From IMG/VR virus record IMGVR_UViG_3300047170_000036, positions 1 to 32,352 of that record: a stretch of DNA of 32,352 bases; one strand, 5' to 3'. Under the pieces are notes generated by a model that saw nothing but the letters and a program-made list of their open reading frames with translations, was not told the DNA's origin and did no database searches. Below are positions 1-6,802 of the stretch, piece by piece. The stretch is from a virus. The position numbers and the translations under genes were made by a program. How positions within the stretch are numbered: position 1 is the first letter of the stretch; each line of letters begins with the position of its first letter.

Positions 1-1
1 A

Positions 2-1417
2 TACCGACATCTCGCGTCCAGGTTCGGTGGCGAACCAGAGCGCCGTAAGCAGATGGGTAATTTCTGGAAGCTGGCGGGCGACGATCCGGTAGGCTTCGAC
101 TACGCGGCGGGTGACGGGACGGCCACGTGGCACCTATATCATAAGCAGCTGGAGTCCATGTCCACGCCGTTCGACGCCGAGGGACGGTCTCTCGACGCCA
201 TCCGGAGGCTGGAGAGCGGCGTCACCCGCACGGTATACCGTATGACACGGCGAGGCGTCCGGATCGACGAGGGGCGCCTCGCGTGGGTCATAGACGAGCT
301 GGGGCAGCGGCTGGCTCAGGCATCCAAGGCGCTGCCCGATAACTTCAACGTGCGGTCGTCGTCGCAGATCAGGGGGCTGATGGAGAGGGCCGGACATACC
401 GACTGGCCGCTGACCGACCCCACACCGAGGTTCCCCAACGGGAACCCGTCGTTTACCGAGAAGTGGCTCAAGTCCACTCCCCTCGGCCGCGACATCCTGG
501 CAATCCGTAAATACGGCAACTTGCTTAATTCATTCGCTATACCGACGCGCGACCGGCACATTCATAACGGGCGTGTCCACGCTACGTTTACCCAGATGGC
601 GAACGATGAGTTCGGGACCATCACTGGGCGCTTCTCCTCCTCGGAACCGAACCTACAGCATGTGCCCAAGCGGACCAAGGAAACGGCGGAGTTGATCCGG
701 TCCTACTCCGTGCCCGACGAGGGACTTGACTGGTGGGACGCGGACCTATCACAATGCGAGCCGAGGCTCTTAGCCCATTACGGGAACGTAAAGGTCCTCG
801 TGGACGGCTACCTATCGACCCCGCCGGTTGACGCGCATCAGGCCGTCGCCACGGCGGCCGGCATCGACCGGGAGGACGGCAAGCGCCTAAACCAGACGAT
901 CATTACCGGTGGAGGCCGTAACAAGATCATCAGTATGCTGGGACCGAACGGCGCGTCGATCTACGACCGCTATTTCGAGGCGATGCCAGAAGTGAAGTCG
1001 TTACAGAAGATAGCCGCGCGGCGCATGGAGCAGCGGGGCTACGTGATATCGCTTAAGGGACGTCTCGCGCGGCTGGAGAGCAGCAGCAAGAGCTATCTCG
1101 CGATCAACCGCCTGCTGCAGTGCGGTAACGCGGACATCATGAAGGAGGCCATGGTCCGTATCGACAGCCACTTCGAGGCCGAGGGGGACGAGGTAGCGAT
1201 ACTGAACACCGTGCACGACGCCCTCGGCTTCCAGGCCGACGCCAATAATAAGCAGCACCGTAAGATTATGGAACACGCGCTGCGCCTATTTACGGACTAC
1301 GGGCCGGATGATAAATATGGCACATACCTGCGGGTTCCGATGGCCGCGGAGTATGGTATAGGCAAGAACTGGGCCGAGGCCACCTACCCGAAGACCAAAC
1401 TCACATACGGGGGGTAG
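2..1417 (+). CDS. dpoZ: Family-A DNA polymerase, 5' truncated by window edge (DpoZ candidate)
   Basis: The reading frame is open from base 2, so the gene starts upstream; the ATG at 53 is an internal Met. Numbered from that Met, residues 15-25 (FDYAAGDGTAT) fit exonuclease motif III, so a 3'-5' exonuclease domain probably precedes. The polymerase core follows: TGRFSSSEPNLQ at 191-202, motif A DLSQCEPR at 231-238 with the metal-binding Asp, motif B around REDGK at 273-277, YVISLKGR at 330-337, GNADIMKEAM at 358-367 and motif C VHDA at 387-390. Three normally conserved positions differ. The residues equivalent to E. coli Pol I Phe762 and Tyr766 read Gln and Thr, and the Glu after His-Asp is Ala. 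Proximity to purZ, mazZ and datZ suggests the DpoZ type described for phage phiVC8, which prefers Z over A; that assignment is inferred from context. The gene ends just before the VRR-NUC gene. Confidence 0.88.
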   Translation, partial: YRHLASRFGGEPERRKQMGNFWKLAGDDPVGFDYAAGDGTATWHLYHKQLESMSTPFDAEGRSLDAIRRLESGVTRTVYRMTRRGVRIDEGRLAWVIDELGQRLAQASKALPDNFNVRSSSQIRGLMERAGHTDWPLTDPTPRFPNGNPSFTEKWLKSTPLGRDILAIRKYGNLLNSFAIPTRDRHIHNGRVHATFTQMANDEFGTITGRFSSSEPNLQHVPKRTKETAELIRSYSVPDEGLDWWDADLSQCEPRLLAHYGNVKVLVDGYLSTPPVDAHQAVATAAGIDREDGKRLNQTIITGGGRNKIISMLGPNGASIYDRYFEAMPEVKSLQKIAARRMEQRGYVISLKGRLARLESSSKSYLAINRLLQCGNADIMKEAMVRIDSHFEAEGDEVAILNTVHDALGFQADANNKQHRKIMEHALRLFTDYGPDDKYGTYLRVPMAAEYGIGKNWAEATYPKTKLTYGG

Positions 1418-1422
1418 GTAGG

Positions 1423-1896
1423 ATGGTGGTTGAGACGGACATCCAACGGACGATAATTGACGCCATCGAGAAGGGCGTGTCCGGGTGGGCCATTAAGATG
1501 TCGAATGCTTATACGAACCACATTCCGGACATACTGGCTATGTTCCCTCTCGGCAGCCATGGAACACACACCATGGTGATCGAAGTAAAGCGCATCCTGG
1601 CGATGCCTGTCCGCGATAGTGATTTTGTTAAGTTCGCACACCCCTTGACGGCGGGTCAAAATCAGACTTTAATAAACATACGCCGAGCAGGTGGGAGGGC
1701 CTGCTGGTGGGCGGTCTACAAAACCCAGACCGAGGATGTGGTCTATATAGGTCTTGACCGAACCAGCATGCCGACACGAACGGAGTTTATAGATAAATGT
1801 CACCGAAGAAAGACGGGGCCGAAGGGCCTGCCCTGGGAAGTTTTCATAGTGTCTCTGCTGAGAGAGGCGTTACACTTGACGAACTACTCAAAGTAG
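1423..1896 (+). CDS. VRR-NUC family nuclease
   Basis: A 157-residue protein with the layout of VRR-NUC nucleases of the PD-(D/E)XK superfamily. It has an N-terminal ETDIQRTIIDAI helix, then GWAIKMSN, then the catalytic core IPDILAMFP (residues 33-41) followed by VIEVK (about 52-56), and the Q-containing helix AGQNQTLINIRRAGG (about 77-91). Asp, Glu and Lys of the core are all present, so it should be active. In other phages such proteins act as structure-selective or junction-resolving nucleases in replication and recombination, often beside helicases; the exact substrate here is unknown. It starts 5 bases after the polymerase stop with a GGTAGG ribosome site, and its 3' end overlaps the next gene by about 100 bases if that gene's first ATG is used. 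Confidence 0.72.
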   Translation: MVVETDIQRTIIDAIEKGVSGWAIKMSNAYTNHIPDILAMFPLGSHGTHTMVIEVKRILAMPVRDSDFVKFAHPLTAGQNQTLINIRRAGGRACWWAVYKTQTEDVVYIGLDRTSMPTRTEFIDKCHRRKTGPKGLPWEVFIVSLLREALHLTNYSK

Positions 1897-2252
1897 TGTT
1901 GCATAATCCCGCCGAGGATGGTCCGCCCGCTCCGCGTGGCGACATCATTTCGGCGTCGTCCGGCGTGCTGGACGACATGCGGAGAGTCCTGGTGGAGCGC
2001 GGAGCGACCTACGCGGACATCGCCGACAACAGCCGGGTATTCAGTGCGCTGATGCTCTCCCTCGGCGTCCGGCCCCCGGACCATATGACACCCACGCAGT
2101 TTCACTGCCTGGCGAACATATGCACGAAACTGGCGCGGGTGACGACGGGCGACTGGTTGCACGAGGACAGCTACCTGGACATCGCCAACTACGCGGTGCT
2201 GATCCTCGCCGACATCCGCCGCAACCGTCGCTCGAAGGGAGGAACCCTGTGA
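1797..2252 (+). CDS. DUF6378-like phage protein
   Basis: The C-terminal two thirds, from LDDMRRVLVERGATYADIADNSRVF through LARVTTG to YLDIANYAVLILADI, match the pattern of small phage proteins annotated DUF6378: a helical domain with a conserved K(L)ARI stretch and a following D-x-x-D-(I/L)-A-x-Y helix. Function of that family is not established; its frequent place beside nucleotide-metabolism genes suggests a MazG-like helical fold, which is only inference. The start is uncertain. The ATG at 1797 overlaps the nuclease gene by 100 bases; a GTG at 1896 would overlap its stop by one base, and an ATG at 1977 would trim the poorly conserved N-terminus. The stop overlaps the purZ start codon by four bases (GTGA). 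Confidence 0.6.
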   Translation: MSPKKDGAEGPALGSFHSVSAERGVTLDELLKVVLHNPAEDGPPAPRGDIISASSGVLDDMRRVLVERGATYADIADNSRVFSALMLSLGVRPPDHMTPTQFHCLANICTKLARVTTGDWLHEDSYLDIANYAVLILADIRRNRRSKGGTL

Positions 2253-3385
2253 TATTAAAAAATTTCGTGCATAGGGGTAAGGCGTCCGTCATTGTCGGGG
2301 GCCAGTTCGGATCCGAGGCTAAGGGTCTTGCCGCCGCGATGGTGGCTAAGGCGTGCCCCATCGAAAACCCGATCGCCACCACCAACGCGGGTGCGCAAGC
2401 TGGCCATACCACGGTCTTGCCTGATGGTCGTAAGTTCGTGTGCTACCATCTTCCCACGGTGGGAGTGATGCTGCCCGAATCTACCATATACATCAACGCG
2501 GGGTCCATCATCGATCCCGACATGCTACAGCATGAGATAACCAAGGTGTCCCTGGTTACGGGCGAACCACTGCCCGATCTCCTCAACCGCATAATTATAC
2601 ACCCCAACGCGGCGGTGGTGACGAAGGAAGACCGGGACGAGGAAGCGTCGTCAAGCCGAGGGACCACGCGCATAGCATCTACCCGCAAAGGGGTGGGGTC
2701 TGCTCTGGCGCGTAAGATAATGCGTAGTCGTCTTGCTACTGTCACGGACCATCCGGGCAAGCTCAGCGGCTTTAAACTAAGAGCGTTGAACTTGAATTAC
2801 GAGATGGAGCATAACTACAGGGCGGTTACGGTGGAGATACCGCAGGGAACCGGGCTGAGCATGAACAACGGCCCGTTTTATCCTTACTGCACCAGCCGGG
2901 ACTGTTGGGTGGGCCAGGGTCTCACCGACGCGGGTATCCACCCCCTTCACCTCGGCCGGGTGCTGATGGTGCAGCGCACCTATCCCATACGAGTCGGGCA
3001 CATCTATGACTACGAGGGAAAGCAGATCGGTGACTCGGGGCCATTCTATCCGGACAGCCGGGAACTGGAATGGGCCAAGGACCTTCCTGGTATTGACCCT
3101 GAGATTACCACCGTCACTAAGCGCGTTCGGCGCATCGCCACGTGGTCGTGCAACCAGTATATGGACGGCCTGCAGTTAAACATTCCCGACATCGTGCTAA
3201 CTACGTTCGTCAACTACTTTCAGTCCGCCTACGAACTGCAGAAACTGATGGAGCGCATGAAGGATGCCGAGATAGATGTGCAGGTATACCCCCAGCACAT
3301 CATGTCGTGGGGGCCAGGCTTCGGGGACTATGGTGAGTCTTTCGACGCCCTTAAGTGGCTCAGTGACCGGGAGGAACTAAAGTAA
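2249..3385 (+). CDS. purZ: PurZ, 2-amino-2'-deoxyadenylosuccinate synthase
   Basis: A PurA-like adenylosuccinate synthetase of 378 residues. In characterised Z phages PurZ condenses dGMP with aspartate, using ATP or dATP, to give the N6-succinyl precursor of dZMP, which host PurB then cleaves. The P-loop region reads GGQFGSEAKG (residues 17-26). PurA has GxxWGDEGKG, so the catalytic Asp is replaced by Ser22, a hallmark of the PurZ group. NAGAQAGHTT keeps the PurA His loop, and STRKGVGSA matches the PurA loop TTGRGIGPA. The GTG start at 2249 was chosen because GGGAGG lies just upstream, it overlaps the previous stop as GTGA, and the family homology begins shortly after it. An upstream in-frame ATG at 2120 would add residues with no resemblance. 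The stop overlaps the next start as TAATG. Confidence 0.9.
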   Translation: MILKNFVHRGKASVIVGGQFGSEAKGLAAAMVAKACPIENPIATTNAGAQAGHTTVLPDGRKFVCYHLPTVGVMLPESTIYINAGSIIDPDMLQHEITKVSLVTGEPLPDLLNRIIIHPNAAVVTKEDRDEEASSSRGTTRIASTRKGVGSALARKIMRSRLATVTDHPGKLSGFKLRALNLNYEMEHNYRAVTVEIPQGTGLSMNNGPFYPYCTSRDCWVGQGLTDAGIHPLHLGRVLMVQRTYPIRVGHIYDYEGKQIGDSGPFYPDSRELEWAKDLPGIDPEITTVTKRVRRIATWSCNQYMDGLQLNIPDIVLTTFVNYFQSAYELQKLMERMKDAEIDVQVYPQHIMSWGPGFGDYGESFDALKWLSDREELK

Positions 3386-3750
3386 TGGCCACCCTCGGCC
3401 ACTACGGCGACTACGACGAGTATTTACGGATGCTCGTCGAGGCGATGCGCTACAAACTACGCGTCAACTCTCATAAGGGACATTTGGGGGATGTCCCTCT
3501 TGAGCAGTTGCTGGCGAAGATACGAGAGGAGATTACCGAACTAGAGGATGCCGCACAACGCGGAAGTAAAATCGAGATGATACTGGAGGCAGCGGATCTC
3601 GCAAATTTTGCGCTAGGGTTTATTATTGCTGCCCTTAAACCTGCCGTGGGGGATACTACCAATGTTCGAGCGCCTGTATCGCGAGTTGTCCTTCGTTCCA
3701 AGGTGGTCGGTAGCCAGAACGATACGCCATCAAAGCGTAGCGGAGCATAG
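3385..3750 (+). CDS. mazZ: MazZ, MazG-like dGTP pyrophosphohydrolase
   Basis: A 121-residue all-helical MazG-type NTP pyrophosphatase. The metal-binding signature EExxE then ExxD is present: EEITE at residues 48-52 and EAAD at 68-71, spaced as in the family. In the described Z pathway MazZ converts dGTP (or GTP) to the monophosphate, supplying dGMP to PurZ and lowering competition; here this role is inferred from the PurZ and DatZ neighbours. The start codon overlaps the purZ stop (TAATG), implying coupled translation. The last 30 or so residues (VRAPVSRVVLRS onward) lie outside the MazG core, look disordered, and are encoded in the 89-base overlap with datZ, so they may exist mainly because of that overlap. 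Confidence 0.8.
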   Translation: MATLGHYGDYDEYLRMLVEAMRYKLRVNSHKGHLGDVPLEQLLAKIREEITELEDAAQRGSKIEMILEAADLANFALGFIIAALKPAVGDTTNVRAPVSRVVLRSKVVGSQNDTPSKRSGA

Positions 3751-4294
3751 CTACTACGTCACGCTATATGCCGTCCAGACGGCGGACCTGATAAGGTGGA
3801 GAGGCCAGCGCGGAACATTGATGAAAGCGGCGCTGCTCCACGACTTGATTGAAAGCCTGGCGGGCGATACCCCCGGTCCGGCTAAGCGCGCCCTGTTTGA
3901 GAGTAAACCCGAAGCCGAGAGATCGGTCCTGTATGACCGTTTCGGTCACTGGGTAGATACTTCGCTTCATCCCCTCGGCACGAAGGAAATTATTAAGTTC
4001 GCGGACCTGATGGATGAAGCGATGTTCCTGGCCACCGAATATCAGCTCGGTAATAGGTCCCTCGGCAACCCCGATGACGGCTTCGTGGGGAACCCCCATG
4101 CCAAGACCGTAATATGGAGCACCCATACTCGGTTGCGCAGGGCATGGGATGCGCTATACCCGTTTACGCTACTAGCGAAGGAGGACCTGGAGGGCGTCTG
4201 GTCAGAAGCCATATTAAAGCAGATACATGGGGCATATTCCGAAGCCAGCTACGCCATCACCGATGGCGACACACAGTTAGCACAGCTCGCATGA
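3662..4294 (+). CDS. datZ: DatZ, HD-domain dATP triphosphohydrolase
   Basis: A 210-residue HD phosphohydrolase. The N-terminus FERLYRELSFVPRWSVARTIRHQSVAEHS is typical of DatZ: PRW and RT..RHQSVAEHS precede the first metal His (H29), then LLHDLIE supplies H60-D61, and FADLMDE supplies D115. Known DatZ enzymes strip the whole triphosphate from dATP, emptying the dATP pool so that only dZTP is available; the 2-amino group of dZTP is excluded sterically. The ATG at 3662 follows GTGGGGGA at good spacing. A TTG at 3626 would add 12 unlike residues. The gene overlaps mazZ by 89 bases in another frame, and its TGA overlaps the helicase ATG (ATGA). Assignment is strong because the motif order and the neighbours agree. 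Confidence 0.86.
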   Translation: MFERLYRELSFVPRWSVARTIRHQSVAEHSYYVTLYAVQTADLIRWRGQRGTLMKAALLHDLIESLAGDTPGPAKRALFESKPEAERSVLYDRFGHWVDTSLHPLGTKEIIKFADLMDEAMFLATEYQLGNRSLGNPDDGFVGNPHAKTVIWSTHTRLRRAWDALYPFTLLAKEDLEGVWSEAILKQIHGAYSEASYAITDGDTQLAQLA

Positions 4295-5703
4295 AGTGGC
4301 ATATCAAGGGAAATCCGTTTGACGTTCAGCGGACCGCCCTTGAGCGGTCCGAGGGGCGGGCAGCCTACGCGTGGTTCATGGAGCAGGGTCTGGGTAAGAC
4401 CCCCGTAGCCTTGAACGCTTTTGAGGACCTGGCGCAACAGGGAAAGGTGACCGACATGGTGGTCATCGCTCCCAACAGCCTTAAGGGCAACTGGGAGGAC
4501 GAGGCCAGGAAGTGGGAGTCTTCGGCGCGCATCCAGATATGGGACAGTCCGGCCAGATGGAACCAGAATAGCGGCGCGGATGTGCATATATTCAATTATG
4601 AATGTTGCTCCATGGCGGGTGGCGACGTAATTGAAAATCTGCTGGAGACCAGAAAGTGTCTACTGGTATTGGACGAGAGCCAGCGGATAAAGAACCCGAA
4701 TAGCACGGTAACACGGCGTGTGCTTGGCCACTTTGCTAAGTATGCGAGATACCGCCGTGCGCTTTCCGGAACCCCGATGACCAACACCGTGTTAGATTTC
4801 TGGTCGCAGCTACGCTTCGCGGGTGCGCTGAGTGGCTCAAACCCTATAGTCTTTAAGAACCGATACGGGGTGTCGGTGGCCGGCTTCAAGGGCCACAAGA
4901 AACTGGTGGGCGTAAAGAACGAAGACGAACTACGCGACATCATAAACGGCGTAGCGTTCCGAGCACTCAAGATCGACTGGGCGAAGGATCTTCCTGATAA
5001 ACTGTATCGCGAGCCAATGCGCTTGGAACTGCCTGGCGAGTTACGTGCCCACTATCAGACGATGCTTGAAATGTTCATCGTAATGTTAGACGACGACAGG
5101 GCTGTCCTCACCGACGCCGTGGCCGGACAGTATCTCAAGCTGCAACAGATTTCGTCTGGCTTCATATATGACGGCGACAACGTGCATACCCTGATGCCGA
5201 TGCATCAATTGCCGAAATTCAAGGCGCTGATGGATGTTATCGAGGCAAATGGCAACAACAGCAAGACGTTAGTGTTTGCCCATTTCCGACCGACATGCCA
5301 GAAACTGCTCGCGGCGATTGAACAGGAGACCGGTGAGCCGCCTGCCTGGATCGTCGGCGGAATGCGGACCGAAGACGTGCGGGCACAGAAGGATGCGTTC
5401 AACTCCGACACGGGGCCGAGGGTAATGGTCCTGCAGCTTTCGGCGGGCAAAGAGGGGCACACCCTGTTGGGGGGACCCTCGGTCCCGTGCCACACTTCGT
5501 GCTACTTCGAGAACAGTTTTAACCTTGGGGACCGGCTGCAGTCCGAGGACCGTAATCACCGCTACGGACAGAAGAACCCGGTGCTTTACGTAGACTTTAC
5601 GTCTAGCCCCGTGGAAACGCACGTTATACGGGCATATCAAAAAAAGAAGAAACTGGTAGAGTATCTGATCGACAATAAAGAGTATTTGACAAAAGGGGGT
5701 TAA
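4291..5703 (+). CDS. SNF2-family DEAD-like helicase
   Basis: A 470-residue superfamily-2 ATPase of the compact phage SNF2 type. Motif I is MEQGLGKT (30-37), motif II is LVLDESQRIKN with DESQ at 128-131, motif III is LSGTP (158-162). The second RecA-like domain shows KTLVFAHFRPTCQKL, then LQLSAGKEGHTL, and motif VI QSEDRNHRYGQKNP near the C-terminus. It should be an ATP-driven DNA translocase or helicase acting at replication, recombination or transcription; no primase or zinc domain is visible. The ATG at 4291 overlaps the datZ stop (ATGA), and homology starts at once with the FDVQRTALERS Q-motif-like stretch. A longer in-frame start at 4114 lies inside datZ and is unlikely. Confidence 0.85.
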   Translation: MKWHIKGNPFDVQRTALERSEGRAAYAWFMEQGLGKTPVALNAFEDLAQQGKVTDMVVIAPNSLKGNWEDEARKWESSARIQIWDSPARWNQNSGADVHIFNYECCSMAGGDVIENLLETRKCLLVLDESQRIKNPNSTVTRRVLGHFAKYARYRRALSGTPMTNTVLDFWSQLRFAGALSGSNPIVFKNRYGVSVAGFKGHKKLVGVKNEDELRDIINGVAFRALKIDWAKDLPDKLYREPMRLELPGELRAHYQTMLEMFIVMLDDDRAVLTDAVAGQYLKLQQISSGFIYDGDNVHTLMPMHQLPKFKALMDVIEANGNNSKTLVFAHFRPTCQKLLAAIEQETGEPPAWIVGGMRTEDVRAQKDAFNSDTGPRVMVLQLSAGKEGHTLLGGPSVPCHTSCYFENSFNLGDRLQSEDRNHRYGQKNPVLYVDFTSSPVETHVIRAYQKKKKLVEYLIDNKEYLTKGG

Positions 5704-5705
5704 AC

Positions 5706-6062
5706 ATGGTATCTTTTGGATCGTATCCAGGCAGACAGAGGACCCGTAAAATGAACATAACGTTGGATCAAATAGACCTGTTGGCGCGTTTCGTTATGTC
5801 CCTTAAGGACCACTACGGAGCAGTTGAAGTAAAGAATGACAAGGGTCACCGCCAGTTTATCAACCCCTGGAACCTGATGCCGGGTGACCCAGGGTATATA
5901 TTCATATTGAAAGACAGTGGGCGGGTCAAATACGGCAAGGGAACAGGCGCGACGCAATCCACGTTCATGTCCGACCGTATGGTCCAGTCGATCGCGTCGC
6001 GCCGCCAGTTAAAGCCGAGCCAGTTTCGGGCACCGTCCGGCAGCCCCATCGCGGGGTCTTAA
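5706..6062 (+). CDS. Small protein of unknown function
   Basis: No family recognised. The 118-residue frame begins with MVSFGSYPG and has a basic N-terminus. A second possible start at 5751 (MNITLDQIDLL) has its own GAGGA site and would begin at a clear amphipathic helix. The middle (NPWNLMPGDPGYIFILKDSGRVKYGKG) looks like a small beta-rich domain. It is the last rightward gene of the replication operon in this window, starting two bases after the helicase stop, with GGGGG upstream. Its 3' end overlaps the convergent leftward gene by four bases, leaving no space for a separate terminator. Codon usage and position support a real gene; function cannot be guessed. Confidence 0.6.
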   Translation: MVSFGSYPGRQRTRKMNITLDQIDLLARFVMSLKDHYGAVEVKNDKGHRQFINPWNLMPGDPGYIFILKDSGRVKYGKGTGATQSTFMSDRMVQSIASRRQLKPSQFRAPSGSPIAGS

Positions 6063-6307
6063 CCAGTAAGTTCCTTCACCACCCACATCACAGATTCCTC
6101 AAGCGCCGTGAAGCCGAGGGAACGATAGCGTCCCGACTTCACGGCGTTAAATAGAGCCTCCATTTCCTCGGCTTTCGCCTTGATAGCGTCATGCAGCAAG
6201 ATCTCCGACGCCGATAACTGCCGATACCGTTTACGGAAGCGGGAAGGTGCCGCCGACGCATCCAGGCGCGCGTCGGCGACACCGTTTTCATATATGTTAT
6301 CACTCAT
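6059..6307 (-). CDS. Acb2-like cyclic-nucleotide sponge (anti-CBASS candidate)
   Basis: An 82-residue helical protein resembling the Acb2 / DUF7681 group by eye. YRQLSASEILLHDAIKAKAEEMEAL (residues 29-53) matches the 'yR.Ls..E......IK..a.el..l' first half, and ALEESVMWVVKELTG (68-82) matches the family C-terminal signature of acidic residues, small residue, MW, small, VK, hydrophobic, T. Known Acb2 proteins are of similar length, form hexamers and bind cyclic di- and trinucleotides, so blocking CBASS (and related) signalling; that function is inferred here. It is the last gene of the leftward late operon, overlapping the holin candidate by four bases (ATGA) and the convergent rightward gene by four bases. 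The first 25 residues are unlike the family and may be disordered. Confidence 0.58.
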   Translation of the reverse strand: MSDNIYENGVADARLDASAAPSRFRKRYRQLSASEILLHDAIKAKAEEMEALFNAVKSGRYRSLGFTALEESVMWVVKELTG

Positions 6308-6780
6308 GACTTATAGCCTACCACCGCGACGGGCACGGGAGCGGTCGTCGTGGCGGTGTCGGTCGTGGTGGTAGTGCTGGCCGTGGTGGTGGCCATACCA
6401 GCCCCGGATACCACCCCCGTGGCTGCCGACGTGGCCACTACGTGCGCCGCTGCCTGGAGTAGCTTTACCACGTCAGCCAGGGCGGGCGATACCAAGGGTG
6501 CCTCAGCCGCGACGATGCCTGCCGTGCCGTGCGTCCGACCGAGGGCGTATGCCTGGGCGATCTTTTCGACGTCGTTGATCACGGGCGGCACCAGGGGTGC
6601 TATGGTAGTGGCCTCGGGCCACATGATCAGCAGCACGGTTGGAACCATGGCCAGCAGGAACTCGTGTGGCGTGATGGCCCCTCCTGCCACGGCAGCCACC
6701 GCTGTTCCCAGACCGGCAATACCCTGCCCCGTGGTGGATTGGCCCAGCCACGTCTTCAAGAAAGAGATAACCTTATCCAT
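6304..6780 (-). CDS. Holin candidate, membrane protein
   Basis: A 158-residue protein next to the endolysin. The first part has a short cytoplasmic start (MDKVISFLKTWL) and a hydrophobic stretch IAGLGTAVAAVAGGAIT (residues about 21-37) followed by FLLAMVPTVLLIMW (about 41-54). This gives two membrane segments or a hairpin, as in many small holins. The C-terminal half is Ala/Val-rich with a Thr run near residues 131-146 and no recognised domain. The family was not recognised; the holin call rests on the hydrophobic segments and on being 22 bases downstream of the muramidase gene in the same operon. The C-terminal extension is longer than in most holins, so a tail- or membrane-associated protein is also possible. 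Confidence 0.45.
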   Translation of the reverse strand: MDKVISFLKTWLGQSTTGQGIAGLGTAVAAVAGGAITPHEFLLAMVPTVLLIMWPEATTIAPLVPPVINDVEKIAQAYALGRTHGTAGIVAAEAPLVSPALADVVKLLQAAAHVVATSAATGVVSGAGMATTTASTTTTTDTATTTAPVPVAVVGYKS

Positions 6781-6802
6781 AATGTTGCTCCTTGGCTGAT
6801 GG

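Noticed and set aside
2120-2248. Upstream extension of purZ to an ATG at 2120
   Set aside because: The added residues lie in the overlap with the DUF6378-like gene, are unlike the family, and the GTG at 2249 has a strong site and overlapping stop.
6040-6062. CCCC/GGGG inverted repeat at the convergent gene ends as a terminator
   Set aside because: The stem is only four pairs and no T tract follows on either strand.
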